Below are positions 1-10,201 of a DNA stretch of 64,000 bases, in pieces (positions within the stretch are counted from its first letter, which is position 1; each line of letters begins with the position of its first letter). Position numbers and translations under genes: made by a program. The notes under the pieces were generated by a model. That model did not search any database. It was given only the letters and a program-made list of their open reading frames with translations, and was not told the origin of the DNA. The stretch is from Zygnema cylindricum (lineage: Eukaryota > Streptophyta > Zygnematophyceae > Zygnematales > Zygnemataceae), in the NCBI GenBank assembly GCA_037447655.1, contig JBBHKE010000056.1:1-64000 (forward strand), written 5' to 3'.

Positions 1-219
1 ACAATATAATGGAGCAGACGCTTTGCACCGGACTAACTCCGCCGTTCGGCCTCCGTTTCAGGTGAACTAAATTGCGTAGGGCTCCAGAGTGAAAATATAA
101 AGATCTGATCTGGCTAGTTGTCCTCTTCTTTCTCCGTACGCTAGAGTCCGTACAAAGTGGAATGAGGCCCCGGAACTCCTGGGAGTGCAAATGTGTCAAA
201 GAAGCACACGAGCTTGACA
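1..219 (-). repeat. gypsy 3' LTR, partial (cut by window start)
   Basis: This stretch matches 16954-17172 almost base for base and ends, like that copy, at ...GAGCTTGACA, which reads TGTCAAGCTC at the LTR start on the minus strand. The remainder of the LTR lies left of position 1. Sequence beyond 219 (to about 450) is not present beside the other copy. Confidence 0.85.
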
Positions 220-412
220 CCAGTTGAGCATGCCTGGGAACCGGGAGGATCAGGTAAGATGTCCAAGGAGGTGTGCATGAGAAACCTGCAATCCACCCCA
301 AATGCTGATGCTTCCCCGGATCCGTGACAATGCCCATCTTTGTTCATTACCCCCCTTTAGGGTGATGCATAGATAGTAAGGAGTAATGGGGTGGAAAAGA
401 AAAGTACCGTGA

Positions 413-440
413 ACCCCCCCAGATTTCCCCCCCCCTCTTA
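413..440 (-). other. polypurine tract candidate of the gypsy element
   Basis: On the minus strand this reads as two runs of G separated by AAATCT, a purine-rich block just 3' of the last coding domain, where second-strand priming would occur. It lies about 190 bases before the shared LTR edge at 219 rather than directly against it. Either the tract is not the real primer, or the 5' LTR copy at 17172 has lost about 200 bases of U3. Confidence 0.4.
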
Positions 441-469
441 GTCCCACGTGACTAAGAGGATTAGACAGA

Positions 470-897
470 TTAGCCGCCAAACTCGCAGTCCCCACAGAAC
501 CACGGTCTTGCGGGTCGAGAGCGGGGCTCCCAATTCAGAGGTAGGCAGCAGTCATGCCACCCCTGGTGACAGTGTTCACACACCAACAGGAGGTTGGGTA
601 CCGAGGACACATGGCAGGCAGAGGAACAGGCTGGAGGGTCTGCAAAGTAAGTGAGGTGGAAAGTGGGTTCATCCTCTAACCCTCGCAGATGGCAAGGGGC
701 CACATTGATCTGATTTTCTTTAATCTTGCGGCCATCCTTCCCCTCCAAGGTAAGAACCCCTTTGTTTGAGACCTCCACAACTTTCACAATCACCCGTCCG
801 GCCGAAATGTCCAAAGTATCCTTCTTCTGTTGCATGCGATACACAATATCCCCGGGCACAAATCGCCGTTGCCGGGGGACATAATTGTCGCTCCGTT
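470..897 (-). pseudogene. gypsy polyprotein C-terminus: integrase tail plus PHD finger
   Basis: Translation from 859 gives first an SH3-like integrase C-terminal stretch (PGDIVYRMQQKKDTLD..., about residues 1-55) that normally binds DNA. It is followed by a zinc finger of PHD type: a CSSAC pair, then CEHC, then HQGWHDCC supplying the His and Cys, then WFCGDC. The spacing C-x2-C / H-x2-C / W-x-C-x2-C and the Trp before the last pair are diagnostic of PHD fingers, which usually bind histone H3 tails. It is in the same frame as the integrase upstream, separated only by a nonsense codon near 899. Many gypsy elements carry a chromodomain at this position; here a PHD finger takes that place. The first Cys pair has spacing x3 rather than the usual x2, so folding is likely but not certain. 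Confidence 0.75.
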
Positions 898-898
898 G

Positions 899-2227
899 TT
901 AGGAATACCATAGTTGATATCTGTGCTGAGCAGCCTGTAAATTGCCCATGGCCAGAGGTATTTCCCGCTGAAATACCTTGGCCCTGTCGACAATCAGTTT
1001 CTCTACAGTCCCCCGGTTGTCCATCTCCGGAAGCACAACCGCCTGAGGCGACGCAGCCTTTGGAAGAATGGGATGTCTGCCAAAGAGAATGAAGTAAGGG
1101 CTATAGGAGTGGAGAGATGCCTGCCTGCTGAACCGGTACCCCATGGCAATCCAAGGCACTCGTGTGTCCCATTCCCCCAAATCCTCTTCCACCGCATACT
1201 TCCGTAGTGACCTCTTCACTATCTATACGCACCTCTCCGCCAATCCGTCCGCTTGGGGGTGGTCTCGGCTGGTTAACCTGTGGTCAATGAGGCACTTCTC
1301 CAGAAGGTTAGAAAATTCTCCGGCAAACTCTGACCCCTGATCAGTCAAAACTTTGGCCGGTGCTCCAAATTGAGACAACACTCTCTGCATGAATGCGTAC
1401 GCGATGGCTTTAGGCTCCTTTCGGGGAAAAACCACCAATTCAATCCATTTGGAGAAGTGTTCAATCATTGTCAGAACAAAACGGTTCCCCCTCCAGCTAG
1501 TGGGAAGTGGTCCTATTATATCCAGTGACCATCTGTAAAACGTCCCCCGGACGGGGAGGGACTGAAGCTCAGTCCCACCTTTTTTGTTAAAAGCTGCTTT
1601 TACCCGGTCACAGGAAGGGCACATCTGCACCACACGATTGACTTGGGCCCGCAACCAATGCCACCAATACGACCTTGTGACTAGCGAGGTGTTTCGTTTC
1701 TGTCCGAAGTGACCGCATTGTTTGTGAAGCCAAACGATGAGCGTTTCCCGATCTGCTGGAGGAGGGACCACTTTCCTCGTCCCATCGGCCCATTTCCGGA
1801 GAAGGGTGTCTCGGTCCCATTCATAAGCCGCCATTCGGTTCTGAACACAGGACAATTGACTTCCTGCAATGTGGGATAGAGGAGAGCCTTTTTGGATAGA
1901 TTGGAGGGAATCGTTGTCATTCCATATAACCTTCCGGCCGGCTCCAATGGGGGCCTGCCCCTCCACATCAACAGCAAAAGTTGATAGTTCTCCTTTGGCC
2001 CGAGGCAACCAAATAAAAGTAGAGGAAGCCCGGATAAGTCCCAAGCTGAGCTCAGGGTCCTCGTCATGCCGCGCCCTAGTAGAGTCTCTGGTGGAAGGGT
2101 CCGAATTCCTGCTGAGTCCGTCAGCATTCCCATGAATCTCCCCGGCTCTATGGATGATGTTGAAATCATATTCGTGCAAGATGAGAACCCATCTGGCCAG
2201 TTTTCCCGTCAACTTATTGTTCTCCAT
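899..2227 (-). pseudogene. gypsy integrase
   Basis: This codes for the integrase that inserts the cDNA into host DNA. The translation begins with the end of RNase H (HRAGEIHGNADGLSR), then a zinc-binding HHCC module (HKQCGH ... CPSCDRVK), then the DDE catalytic core: Asp in SLDIIGPLP, Asp in LTDQGSEF, Glu in DGLAERCV. All three catalytic residues are present. The frame is interrupted by a stop right after AERCV (about 1223) and again near 899, both in the same frame, so these are nonsense changes rather than frameshifts. The C-terminal part (1219-899) carries the usual GRHPILP-type stretch between catalytic core and DNA-binding tail. It continues in frame with the PHD finger. Confidence 0.85.
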
Positions 2228-2809
2228 GATCCATTTGGGGGGCTGGTGATCCGTAATAAGGGTGAAGTGTACTCCATAGAGGTAAGGCCGGAAGTGCTAG
2301 ATGGCCCACACCGCGGCGAGTAATTCCCCATGGTAACTGCTGTAATTCCCCTCGGCTCTGTTATTACTCCGGCTTACGTAGGCAACTACATACTCAGCCC
2401 TTGCGTCGTCCAATTGAGCCAAAACTGCTCCCAATCCGAACCTGCTCCAATCTGTATAAAGGAGAAAAGGCCGCTGGTGATCGGGCATCCGGAGCACAGG
2501 ATGCTGTTTGAGGGAATCCTTCTGGAATTGGAACGCTATCAGCTGTTCTTCCTTCCACTGCCACTTCTAGTCCTTTTGCAACAATTGGTTCAATGGCTGA
2601 GCGTGGCTACTGAATTCAGGAATAAACCGCCGGTAATAGTTGGCAAGGCCCAGGAAAGTACGAAGAGCAGAAATGTCCTGAGGTGGTGGAAGATCGTCTA
2701 GGGCTGCCACCTTAACCATGTGGGGACCCACTGTCCCGGGAGTCACCTCATGACCTAGATAAATAATTTTCTGCACCCCAAAGATGCCCTTCCCCGGGTG
2801 ACACTTCAA
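2228..2809 (-). pseudogene. gypsy RT thumb and RNase H
   Basis: From 2809 the translation reads KCHPGKGIFGVQKIIYLGHEVTP, the standard end of the gypsy RT palm and thumb, followed by LRTFLGLANYYRRFIPEFS. RNase H then follows: LYTDWSRFGLGAVLAQ carries the first catalytic Asp, and the tail joins the HRAG...NADGLSR motif below 2227. These enzymes copy RNA into DNA and degrade the RNA template in virus-like particles. The segment is in the same frame as the integrase. A stop lies in it near 2565 and another near 2295. Confidence 0.8.
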
Positions 2810-3822
2810 GCCCGCTGCTTGGAGTGCCCGGAGAACGATGTGTATGTGCTCCTAGTGTTCTTCGAATGTCTTGGAGAAAATGATAACATCGTCGATATAA
2901 CAGCGTGCGAAGTCAATACCCCAGAGAGCCTCGTCCATGGCCCGTTGGAATTTGCTGGTGCATTCTTGAGGCGAAATGGCATGTACACCTTTTCATATAG
3001 CCTAGATTCGCCCAAAAAGCAGTCCTCTCTCGGTGTTTCGGATCCATTGCAATCTGGTGGAATCCATTTTTCATATCCAAAGTAGAGTAAATGGTGGCCC
3101 CAACAAGAGAGTCGAATATCTCTTCCGGGGTGGGCATCGGATAACGGTCGGAGACAGTTGCCACGTTGAGCATCTGATAGTCCCCACACATCCAGAAATC
3201 TACAGTTTTTTCCGGAGGAGTCTTTCTTTGGCGGGAGCACGGTTGGTGAGGCAAAACCATGTAGTCCTGTACTCTCTTGAACCAGCCTAGCTTCCACCAA
3301 AGTCTGCACCTTTGAAGTGATAAACTCCTTCTCCTTGAAATTGAGAGGGTATTGTTTCTGCCAAACAGTAGGCGTCTCGTCGATCAGGTCAATCCGAAAA
3401 GGAGTCCCCTTATAGATCCCTACATCTATGTCAGACCAGGCGAATACCTGCCAGTTCTCTTGTAACAGCTTGGAGAGCCGGGCCTTCTGCTGTCGCTCTA
3501 GCTGTTCACCTAGAGTCCAGTCCATCTTCCCGGGTTCCACTGCCGCCAATGCTTCCGGTGGTCTCCCCAAAAGAGAGATGTCGAAGTTCAGCTCTACCAG
3601 TGGGTCTGTCCCTTGTTCGGTTGTTAAAACGCTGGTGCTGACAACTTCCTCTAAGCTGTCCTGTTCTGAGACTCCGTTCCCCCCCACTAAGGAAACTCCT
3701 GGGTCTAGTGTGTCATTGCTCCACCCCACTGAGGAAATTCCTGGGAATTTGGTGAATGTGAATTTTTCCCTCCTTGTCTCTCTCCCCCCCTCAAGCTTTA
3801 GAGTTCTTTGCATGGCCAGCAA
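2810..3822 (-). pseudogene. gypsy reverse transcriptase palm, frameshifted
   Basis: The first frame (from 3822) gives the pre-RT linker and RT fingers (KEKEFITSKVQTLVEARLV, GFASPTVLPPKKD). At about 3200 reading moves to a second frame with CGDYQMLNVATVSDRYPMPT and STLDMKNGFHQIAM, which hold the first catalytic Asp. Near 2960-2890 it moves again to give YMPFRLKNAP and CYIDDVIIFSK, the YxDD active site. At least two frameshifts therefore break this copy. The starting frame at 3822 is the same frame as the methyltransferase just upstream (4485-3862), separated by one stop, which is why I read the two as one ancestral polyprotein. Confidence 0.85.
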
Positions 3823-3861
3823 CTGTGGAGCTTGAAGGTATGTTGTACGTGATTGTGGAGA

Positions 3862-4775
3862 CTAAAGGATTGAGAATGCAAGAGAATGTTTCAGCACCCA
3901 GGTAATTGCATTTAAATCCATGTTTTGTCCGATTAAAGTGCACCTTGTTGGGGCCGATACCCCTTGCGCAGCTCTGGTTCCCGGTTGAAACCCCATTGCT
4001 TGTTCCCGTTTTGTAATATTCGGTGTTGTGCACGTGGCGATTGTACTGTCAAAGATCATTCCTGGTGCGTTCTTTCGGTAAGCGTGGCTGTTAGGAAAAG
4101 ATACTAGAGTTGGTAGGGCCCTACGTGGATACCCAGGCTTATTACAACAGAAGAAGGGTGCTTTGTCGGCTGTGATCACCGGTGTGGCCATTCGCCCCGG
4201 TCCGAGGATCTTTTGGACCGTAATGTTGGGATCCCTAACCTGTGTTTTCAACAGCTGTTAGAGGATTGGAAGGGGAACCAAGTTGGTCCAATATGCCCGA
4301 ACTCTGTGGGCTCTCGATCCGATCTGAGCTGCATCAAACACTATGGGAGTCCCTAGAACCTTGGTCACTTGGATCCAGCTGTTGACCACCTGTTTTCTCT
4401 TATCATCTATGGGGTGAACGTTCTCCAAGACGTACCCCACTGGTGTGTCCTCGCGTTCCTGTAACCCTGTTATTAATCTGGTCATTTGAAAGAAAGTTCT
4501 GCTACGGACGTCCTGGTGTCCTCGGCCTTGTACTGCTAATTAATACCCCTGGCATGGCCATCTAGTGACCACCAGGTCTACCCTTCCGAGCTTTTCCAAA
4601 TGGGAATCTGTGATATTATCCACATTCTGGGGAAGCGTGCGATGAGAGTTACGCATGGCGCACACCAGGAGTTGCTAGGGGTAAAGTTGGTGCAGCTGTT
4701 GCAGGCGGTACTCACTAACAGCACGGGCGTCCGGGTCAATCTCGACTGCTGAGTAAGTTTCTACATGGTATCCAG
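3862..4775 (-). pseudogene. retrotransposon-borne DNA (cytosine-5) methyltransferase, main part
   Basis: This region encodes a C5 cytosine methyltransferase, an enzyme that transfers a methyl group from S-adenosylmethionine to cytosine in DNA. Visible motifs in order: the end of the cofactor site (YSAVEIDPDARAVSEYR, about 4755-4705); the catalytic loop DLVVTRWPCQGY with the nucleophile Cys codon at 4552-4554; QGRGHQDVRSRTFF; motif VI GYVLENVHPIDDKR (about 4445-4405); motif VIII DAAQIGSRAHRVRAYWTNL (about 4335-4280); a target-recognition stretch (4251-4000); then KREQAMGFQPGTR and IGQNMDLNAITWVL, matching motifs IX-X. In-frame stops follow the Tyr of PCQGY, precede the catalytic loop, and fall at 4258. 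It is in frame with the RT region downstream. The residues before PCQ (TRW in place of GGP) look altered. No catalytic activity is expected from this copy. Confidence 0.88.
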
Positions 4776-4780
4776 CTTTC
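4776..4780. repeat. target-site duplication CTTTC, left copy
   Basis: CTTTC lies directly outside the left LTR of the C1 copia and is repeated at 11231-11235 outside the right LTR. The 5-bp length is normal for copia integrase. Confidence 0.93.
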
Positions 4781-5830
4781 TGTAACTCTGAGACCTCCAT
4801 AAGTCCTCAGAGTGGACAGCTTCCAAAAAGCCTCTAGGATAATCCTGACCCCTTTGTGTTTAAGCAAAAATAACTAACACCCTGGCAGACAAAAACTCTG
4901 ACAAACTTCACCCTTGTGAAGGCAAGACTCCCCTGAGTCGATAGCAAAAAGAATCTCTGAATTTGCTCCCCTGAGCAGTAAGTTATGGAGGGTCAAAGTT
5001 GACCTTTTGTACAGAAGCTCTCTGGGAGAGAGGGTCCTATCTTCTAATTTTTCTAAGTCCTATCTCTCTCACAGACTCTATCTACTGATGTACGGAACCA
5101 ATCAAAATTGAGTTCCGTACGCAAAAGTACAGCAGCCGGTGTACTTTATGTACGGACATTGTACGACATGGCCAAAATGTTGACACATGTCAAATCCGGA
5201 TTCGGTGCCATAATCTCTGGAGATTCCAGAATCCAACGGAATTTCGCCACGTGTCATCCGATGTGGCGATGGAGACAAACCGCCAAAATCTTCCTCCGCA
5301 ATCTCGGCGCTAATCTCGGCCGTCCGATTAAAGTCGACTTTAATCGTAGCCGTAATAAATACATGCGCGGTATTTGTTTCATTTACGAAACAAATGCGCG
5401 GTACTGATTTGTGTCCGTACTGTAAGTCGTATATTTATATTTTACTGGATCTATGTATCCCGTAATTCATTTCAGTTAAATGGTTTATCGCACGCATAAT
5501 CATTTAAATAAATATCAAACTGTATAGTACGTAACACTACTGCTAGACTTAACGGCTAAGGCTACCGGCTACTTTCTATCTGCCGGCCGGCAGGTACATG
5601 GATCAAATCCTCCCGCCGGCAAATACCTTTTAATTAAATAAATAAACCCTAACATAAAATTCCCGTAAACCTCAGGATAGCCAAGGTAGCCATGGCTCTA
5701 CCTTCCTCTCCAATTTCTCAGTGACTGCGACAAGTTTGAGAGTTGGAGAGAGAAGTTAGAGATAGACTGCCTCGACTTCTATATTTCTTTTCAGACCTAG
5801 AAAATACTAATAAAACCATTAGTTTCTACA
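4781..5830 (-). repeat. C1 copia 3' LTR
   Basis: On the minus strand it starts TGTAGAAACT and ends GAGTTACA. It is 1050 bp and matches 10182-11230. It holds six GTAC palindromes within 75 bp (5090-5164) and an inverted repeat around TTTCATTTACGAAA near 5380. A pyrimidine-rich CTCTC stretch and CCATGG are also shared with related LTRs elsewhere in the window. Confidence 0.95.
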
Positions 5831-5845
5831 CTCCCCTTATTTTCT
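5831..5845 (-). other. C1 polypurine tract
   Basis: The minus strand reads AAAATAAGGGGAG immediately before the TGTAG start of the 3' LTR. This is the purine primer for plus-strand cDNA synthesis. The same AAAATAAGGGGAGA appears at 20460-20476 beside a related LTR. Confidence 0.85.
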
Positions 5846-5847
5846 AG

Positions 5848-6656
5848 TCAATCTTTAATTTTAGACCACACTTCTCCCTGCAAAAAAATTAGCTTAGGGG
5901 AAGGCACAGGTTTGGTCATCATATCTGCTACCATCTCACTATCTGGTCTGTACTCTAAACTGATTATTTTGTTTTCTACTTTCTCTCTAACAAAGCTGAG
6001 TCTGATGTCCACGTGTTTGGCTTTAAAATGGTGTTTAGGATTGGCAGGAATAGCGATTGCTGCCTGATTATCACAAAATATTTTCTGCACACCACTCTTA
6101 AGGTGACCAAGCTCACCAAGCAAAGGCTTGACCCACATCAATTCTTTTACAGCAGAGCAAGAGGCCATATACTCAGCCTCCATGGTGGACTGAGCAATAA
6201 CCTTTTGCTGTTTCTACTCCAACAGCAAGCCCCATCACCCACATATAATACATATCCAGAAGTGCATCTCCTCATAGGAGCATCACCATAACTAGCATCG
6301 CTCCAAGTAGTGATGTCAGTAATCTCCCCACCCAAATGCACCCATAGATCCCTAGTTCCTATCAAGTATCTAAAAACTCTCTTAGGTGCCTCCCAATCCT
6401 TCTTAGTGGGAGCATTTAGACTTCTACTCAGCACTCCTACAGCTGCAGCTAAATCCGGCCGGGTATAATTCATAAAATAGATTACACTTCCCACTACTTG
6501 CCTGTAAGGAATAGTCTGCATGAACTTCTGTTCTTCTGGAGATAATTTCTCTTCTAAGACTATGACTCCTTCTTCCTCACTCCCCTCACTTCCCTTCTTC
6601 AACTCCATTGGAGTTGTACAACTATTAGCTTTATCCATTTGAAATTTTTCAAGCAT
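5848..6656 (-). pseudogene. C1 copia RNase H
   Basis: From 6656 the translation gives KFMQTIPYRQVVGSVIYF and TRPDLAAAVGVLSR, the usual end of copia RT, then TTWSDASYGDAPMRRCTSGY with the first catalytic Asp of RNase H. A frameshift near 6200 moves reading to MEAEYMASCSAVKELMWVK, FCDNQAAIAI and KAKHVDIRLSFVREKV, which complete RNase H. The last residues run up to the polypurine tract. The enzyme removes the RNA strand during reverse transcription. Confidence 0.88.
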
Positions 6657-6659
6657 GTT

Positions 6660-7280
6660 CTATATTGCTTCCTTTTGAGTCAATCTTATAATTTTTCTTT
6701 TTCGGTCTCTCTCCCCTTGAATTCCCAAAATATATTTTGCTCCACCCATATCCTTCATTTCAAATCTCCTCTTAAGATCAGTTTTCTGTTTATTATTTTT
6801 TTCCATTGATTTACTTAAAACAAGCAAATCATCAACATAAATTGCAATGAATATGATACCTTCCTCATCTTCAAAAACATAGATTGAGTGATCTGAGCTG
6901 ATCCGGATATATCCCAGACCGGTAAGAAACTCATCAAGCTTCTTCTTCCATTGTCGAGGCGCCTGTTTCAAACCATAAAGAGATTTAATCAGCCGGCATA
7001 CCTTACTCTCTTCTCCTTCTTCCACAAACCCTTCGGGTTGTCGCATAAAGATCTCCTCTTCCAATTCTCCATGCAAAGAGGCTGTTTTGATGTCCATCTG
7101 GTGCACTTCCATGTCTTCCGCCGCTGCTAAACTGAGAAGTATGCGGACGGAGGGAAATCTGACCACCGGGGCAAAGGTTTCCTCGTAGTCAATTCCTTCC
7201 TTTTGTGTAAATCCCTTTGCCACTAATCTGGCCTTGTAGCGCTCGATAGTGTTATCTGGGTTCAGTTTTAGTTTGAAAAC
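6660..7280 (-). pseudogene. C1 copia reverse transcriptase
   Basis: The translation gives RYKARLVAKGFTQKEGIDYEETFAPVV, VHQMDIKTASLHGELEEEIF, CRLIKSLYGLKQAPRQW and the active site AIYVDDLLVL. This is a canonical copia RT. An in-frame TAG replaces the Trp of the WVFKLK motif near 7280, and a second stop lies between KEAI and NMLEKF at about 6658. The residue after MDIKTA is Ser where most families have Phe. Confidence 0.9.
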
Positions 7281-8432
7281 CTAGTTACAACCGATTGGTT
7301 TTCGGTTAGGTGGACAATCCACCAGCTCCCAAGTATCGGCTGCCATGATTGAAGCCATCTCCCCATTGATGGCTGTCTTCCACCGGTTTCTTTCTGGACA
7401 AGTCATCGCCTCTCCATAAGTTTGAGGTTCATCTTGATGAGATAGTTTAGTTACCTTGTTATTAACCTGTTTTTCTTGCAGTCTTTTGCTACTTCTCCTC
7501 CCCCCCTCAAAATCTGAGGCCGGAATAGATGGTTCTCGTGGATTCTTTCGAACAAACTCGGCTTCTCCCCTATCCCTTGATTCTGAATCAATTTCCACCA
7601 CGTCTTCCGCTTCGAGTAGAGTTGTCACTAGAGTTTCCACAGCCGAGTCCTTTTCGGTCTGATTTGTTCCTGCAAGAATGTCATCGTCTCTAAAACCTGG
7701 ATAGTTAGGAAGCTCAAAGTCATCGGAATTTTCTGACTCAAATCTGATTTTTACTGACTTTGTATATTTGAAGGGATCCACAGACTTTCCTTCATCCATA
7801 ACTACTAGATGCTTTACTAAGATTATATCTTCCCTTTTTAGATCATAAACTCTATATCCTTTAACATCTTTATCATATCCTAATAAGTATCCTGGTTTTC
7901 CTTTAGGATCTAGCTTCCAATTGGACCGATCAGTATCTAGACTGAACACTTGACTGTCAAAAACCTTTAAGTGAGATATGTCTGGTTTCCGGCCTGTCCA
8001 TCTCTCATAAGGTGTTTGATCTTTTATAGCTGAAGTAAGAACTCTATTCTTGAGGTAATTAGCACAGTTCATTGCTTCTGCCCAAAACCTTTTCCCTATC
8101 TTTTTATCTGACAACATACTTCTAGCACTATCACTTAGTGTTCTATTTAACCTTTCAGCTACCCCATTCTGTTCAGGATTTTCTAGAACTGTTTTTTGGT
8201 GTTGAACCCCATCTTCCCTCAGAAAATCCTCAAACTGGTTAGAAGTATACACTCCACCATTGTCACTCCTTACTCTCTTGATTGGAGTTTCATGGAGTTT
8301 TTCCCTCCATGCTTTATATTGTCTAAAACAATCTTCAGCTTCGGACTTGTTTCTCAAAAAATATACCCGGGAATACCGAGACCAATCATCAGTTATAGTC
8401 ATCATAAATCTCTTCCCCCCCGGTGAGGGCAC
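7281..8432 (-). pseudogene. C1 copia integrase core and linker
   Basis: This is the DDE integrase: ITDDWSRYSRVYF holds the region after the first Asp, RVRSDNGG the second Asp, and NPEQNGVAERLNRT the catalytic Glu. The first Asp (HTDIWGP) lies just upstream across a frame break near 8440. HLKVFDSQVF and KGYRVYDL are the usual C-terminal GKGY-type features. The tail (about 7750-7300) is acidic, Ser/Glu rich and leads to the RT start (EAMTCPERNRWKTAI). The zinc-binding HHCC part sits at 8440-8660 and is broken (MMWHKRLGHVNLDKL is visible). Confidence 0.9.
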
Positions 8433-8683
8433 TTTAGCCGGTCCCCAAATATCTGTGTGTACTAGATCTAGAATTTTTTCTCCCTTATAGGTGGCTGACT
8501 TAGGAAAGGGTAATCTGTGTGCTTTACCTTGAGCACATCCACTACAATCACTTATATCATACTCTCACTGAACTGAATCCCTTCCACCACTCCCATCTTT
8601 TTCATCTCTCTTAACTTATCTAGATTCACATGCCCAAGCCTCTTATGCCACATCATAATATCATGAACACCAGCATAATAAAG

Positions 8684-9274
8684 TTATTTCGTTTCATCAC
8701 TTAAGATGAGCCTAAACATCCCATGGATACCTTTCTCAACAATGAAATAGACATCCTCCTCAAAACTAGCAGTAAAGACTCCTTCCCTAGTGCTAGTGCA
8801 AAAACCCTTATCATCTAATACGGATGTAGAGATAAGGTTTTTGTTCAGCTCCGGAATAAACAATACATCGAAGAATGTTAATATGGATGTCTTTCCTTCT
8901 ACTAACACTTTCAGATCTATCGATCCTACAAGAGTAGTGGTGACTATCCTCCCATCCCCGTACTCTATCTCTACGGTAGGAATCTTTCTTATCTTAGTGA
9001 ACAGGTGCCTATCCTTACACATGTGCATGGAGGCACCTGAATCTATAATCCAGCCTGCTTCACCTTTCAATCCAGTGTAAGCACATTTCTGCCTTCGTGG
9101 AATTTCAACCTCATTTTTTTCCTCCAACTCCTCATCCAAAAAGAGTTGATCGTCTTCTTCCTCTGATTCTGCCTTAAGTACCTGTGTGACAAGGGCCTTT
9201 TTCTTTCCTCTCGGGGTACCACCGGTCTGCCCCTCTTTTAACCAAAGCTCGGTTAGCTTACTGCACTCAGCCAT
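8684..9274 (-). pseudogene. C1 copia protease region
   Basis: From 9274 the translation begins with the last zinc-knuckle residues (MAEC), then an acidic linker, then WIIDSGASMHMC with the DSG catalytic motif of retroviral-type aspartic protease. DVLFIPELNKNLIS is the flap-side motif usual in copia. The frame stops at SDETK just before the HHCC integrase finger. It cleaves the polyprotein in the particle. Confidence 0.88.
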
Positions 9275-10201
9275 ATAGTGCCCGGTTTCTTACAAAAATG
9301 ACATAAACCTTTGGGAGCCCTTGGTTCGAACTCATCAGCCTGTTTTTTTCTGCTCCCTACCCCCATAGTTTTCGACTGGTTTCCGGGAATCTTTGTTCCT
9401 CTAATAGGTCGTTGTTGCCAAGGCTTGGCCACTCTTTCCTCCCCTTCGGATCTCAATCGTATTCTCTCGAACGAGAATCATCCCTACCACTGAGTTCCAT
9501 ATCCACCTTGAGTCCGACAAGTCCTATACACGGTTGACTATGTTCTCGAACACATTAGGTAACTTCATAAGTAAACAATTAACCTTTTCATAATCACTAA
9601 AAACTTTTCCCTAACTCTCTAACTCCATGAAGAGTGTAGCAAGTTCATTGCAAAAATCCAACATATTTCCCCCTTTGTATACATACTCTTTAACTTTCTG
9701 ATCAGCCAAATGTTGTTGCTGAATCGTACCACTTCGGTACATCTCTATGAGAGCCATCCAAAGATCGGATGCCCTTTCTACCTGCAAATGGGGACATGCA
9801 AGGCCTTGAGTGAGATGGCGTAGGATGAAGTGCTTTGCCGCCATATTGTTGAAGTCCCAGGTTTCAGTATCATTGTACTCGTTCCTCGGAATAGGTGACA
9901 TGAATGCTGAACCAGTTGCTATTGGTGTGGTCGCTTCCTTCTCCTTTCCTTTGTCCACCACCTCTCCTTCATTTGTTTCCTCCGTTGAAGGTGAATCCTC
10001 TTTCCTGGTGAATCTGCTTTCTTTAAACCCTGGAGGAATTCCAAGACTTGATGGACGCCCGAATCGTCCACTCACTATCCCCCAAAACCTTTTTTCGCAT
10101 AGAGCTCCTATCATCATACTTTCCCAGTATATGAAGCCAGTTCCATTAAAGATTGGTACCCTAGAGGGTGGGCCCATAACCTGTAACTCTGAGACCTCCA
10201 T
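9253..10201 (-). pseudogene. C1 copia gag
   Basis: Gag forms the virus-like particle. It opens with Met at 10201, inside the LTR (20 nt from the LTR edge), and reads straight through the primer-binding site into VMGPPSRVPIFNGTGFIYWESMM, which matches copia capsid N-termini (FNGTGF..W). The capsid part continues to about 9611, where a stop appears. Further down, in shifted frames, a basic region precedes the CCHC zinc knuckle CHFCKKPG-HYMAEC, which needs one base inserted at about 9285 to be in frame. At least two breaks therefore inactivate it. Confidence 0.85.
10169..10181 (-). other. C1 primer-binding site, half-tRNA type
   Basis: Directly after the 5' LTR the minus strand reads GGTTATGGGCCCA. 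It is complementary to the anticodon arm of eukaryotic initiator tRNA-Met (GGGCCCAUAACC), the site used by Drosophila copia and yeast Ty5, and not to the tRNA 3' end used by most plant copia elements (TGGTATCAGAGC). Confidence 0.8.

Noticed and set aside
5108-5407. 99-codon plus-strand open frame in the C1 left LTR, with a similar one at 10408-10713
   Set aside because: Both lie inside LTRs, the frames differ between the two LTR copies, and no domain is visible. They reflect LTR composition and are not genes.
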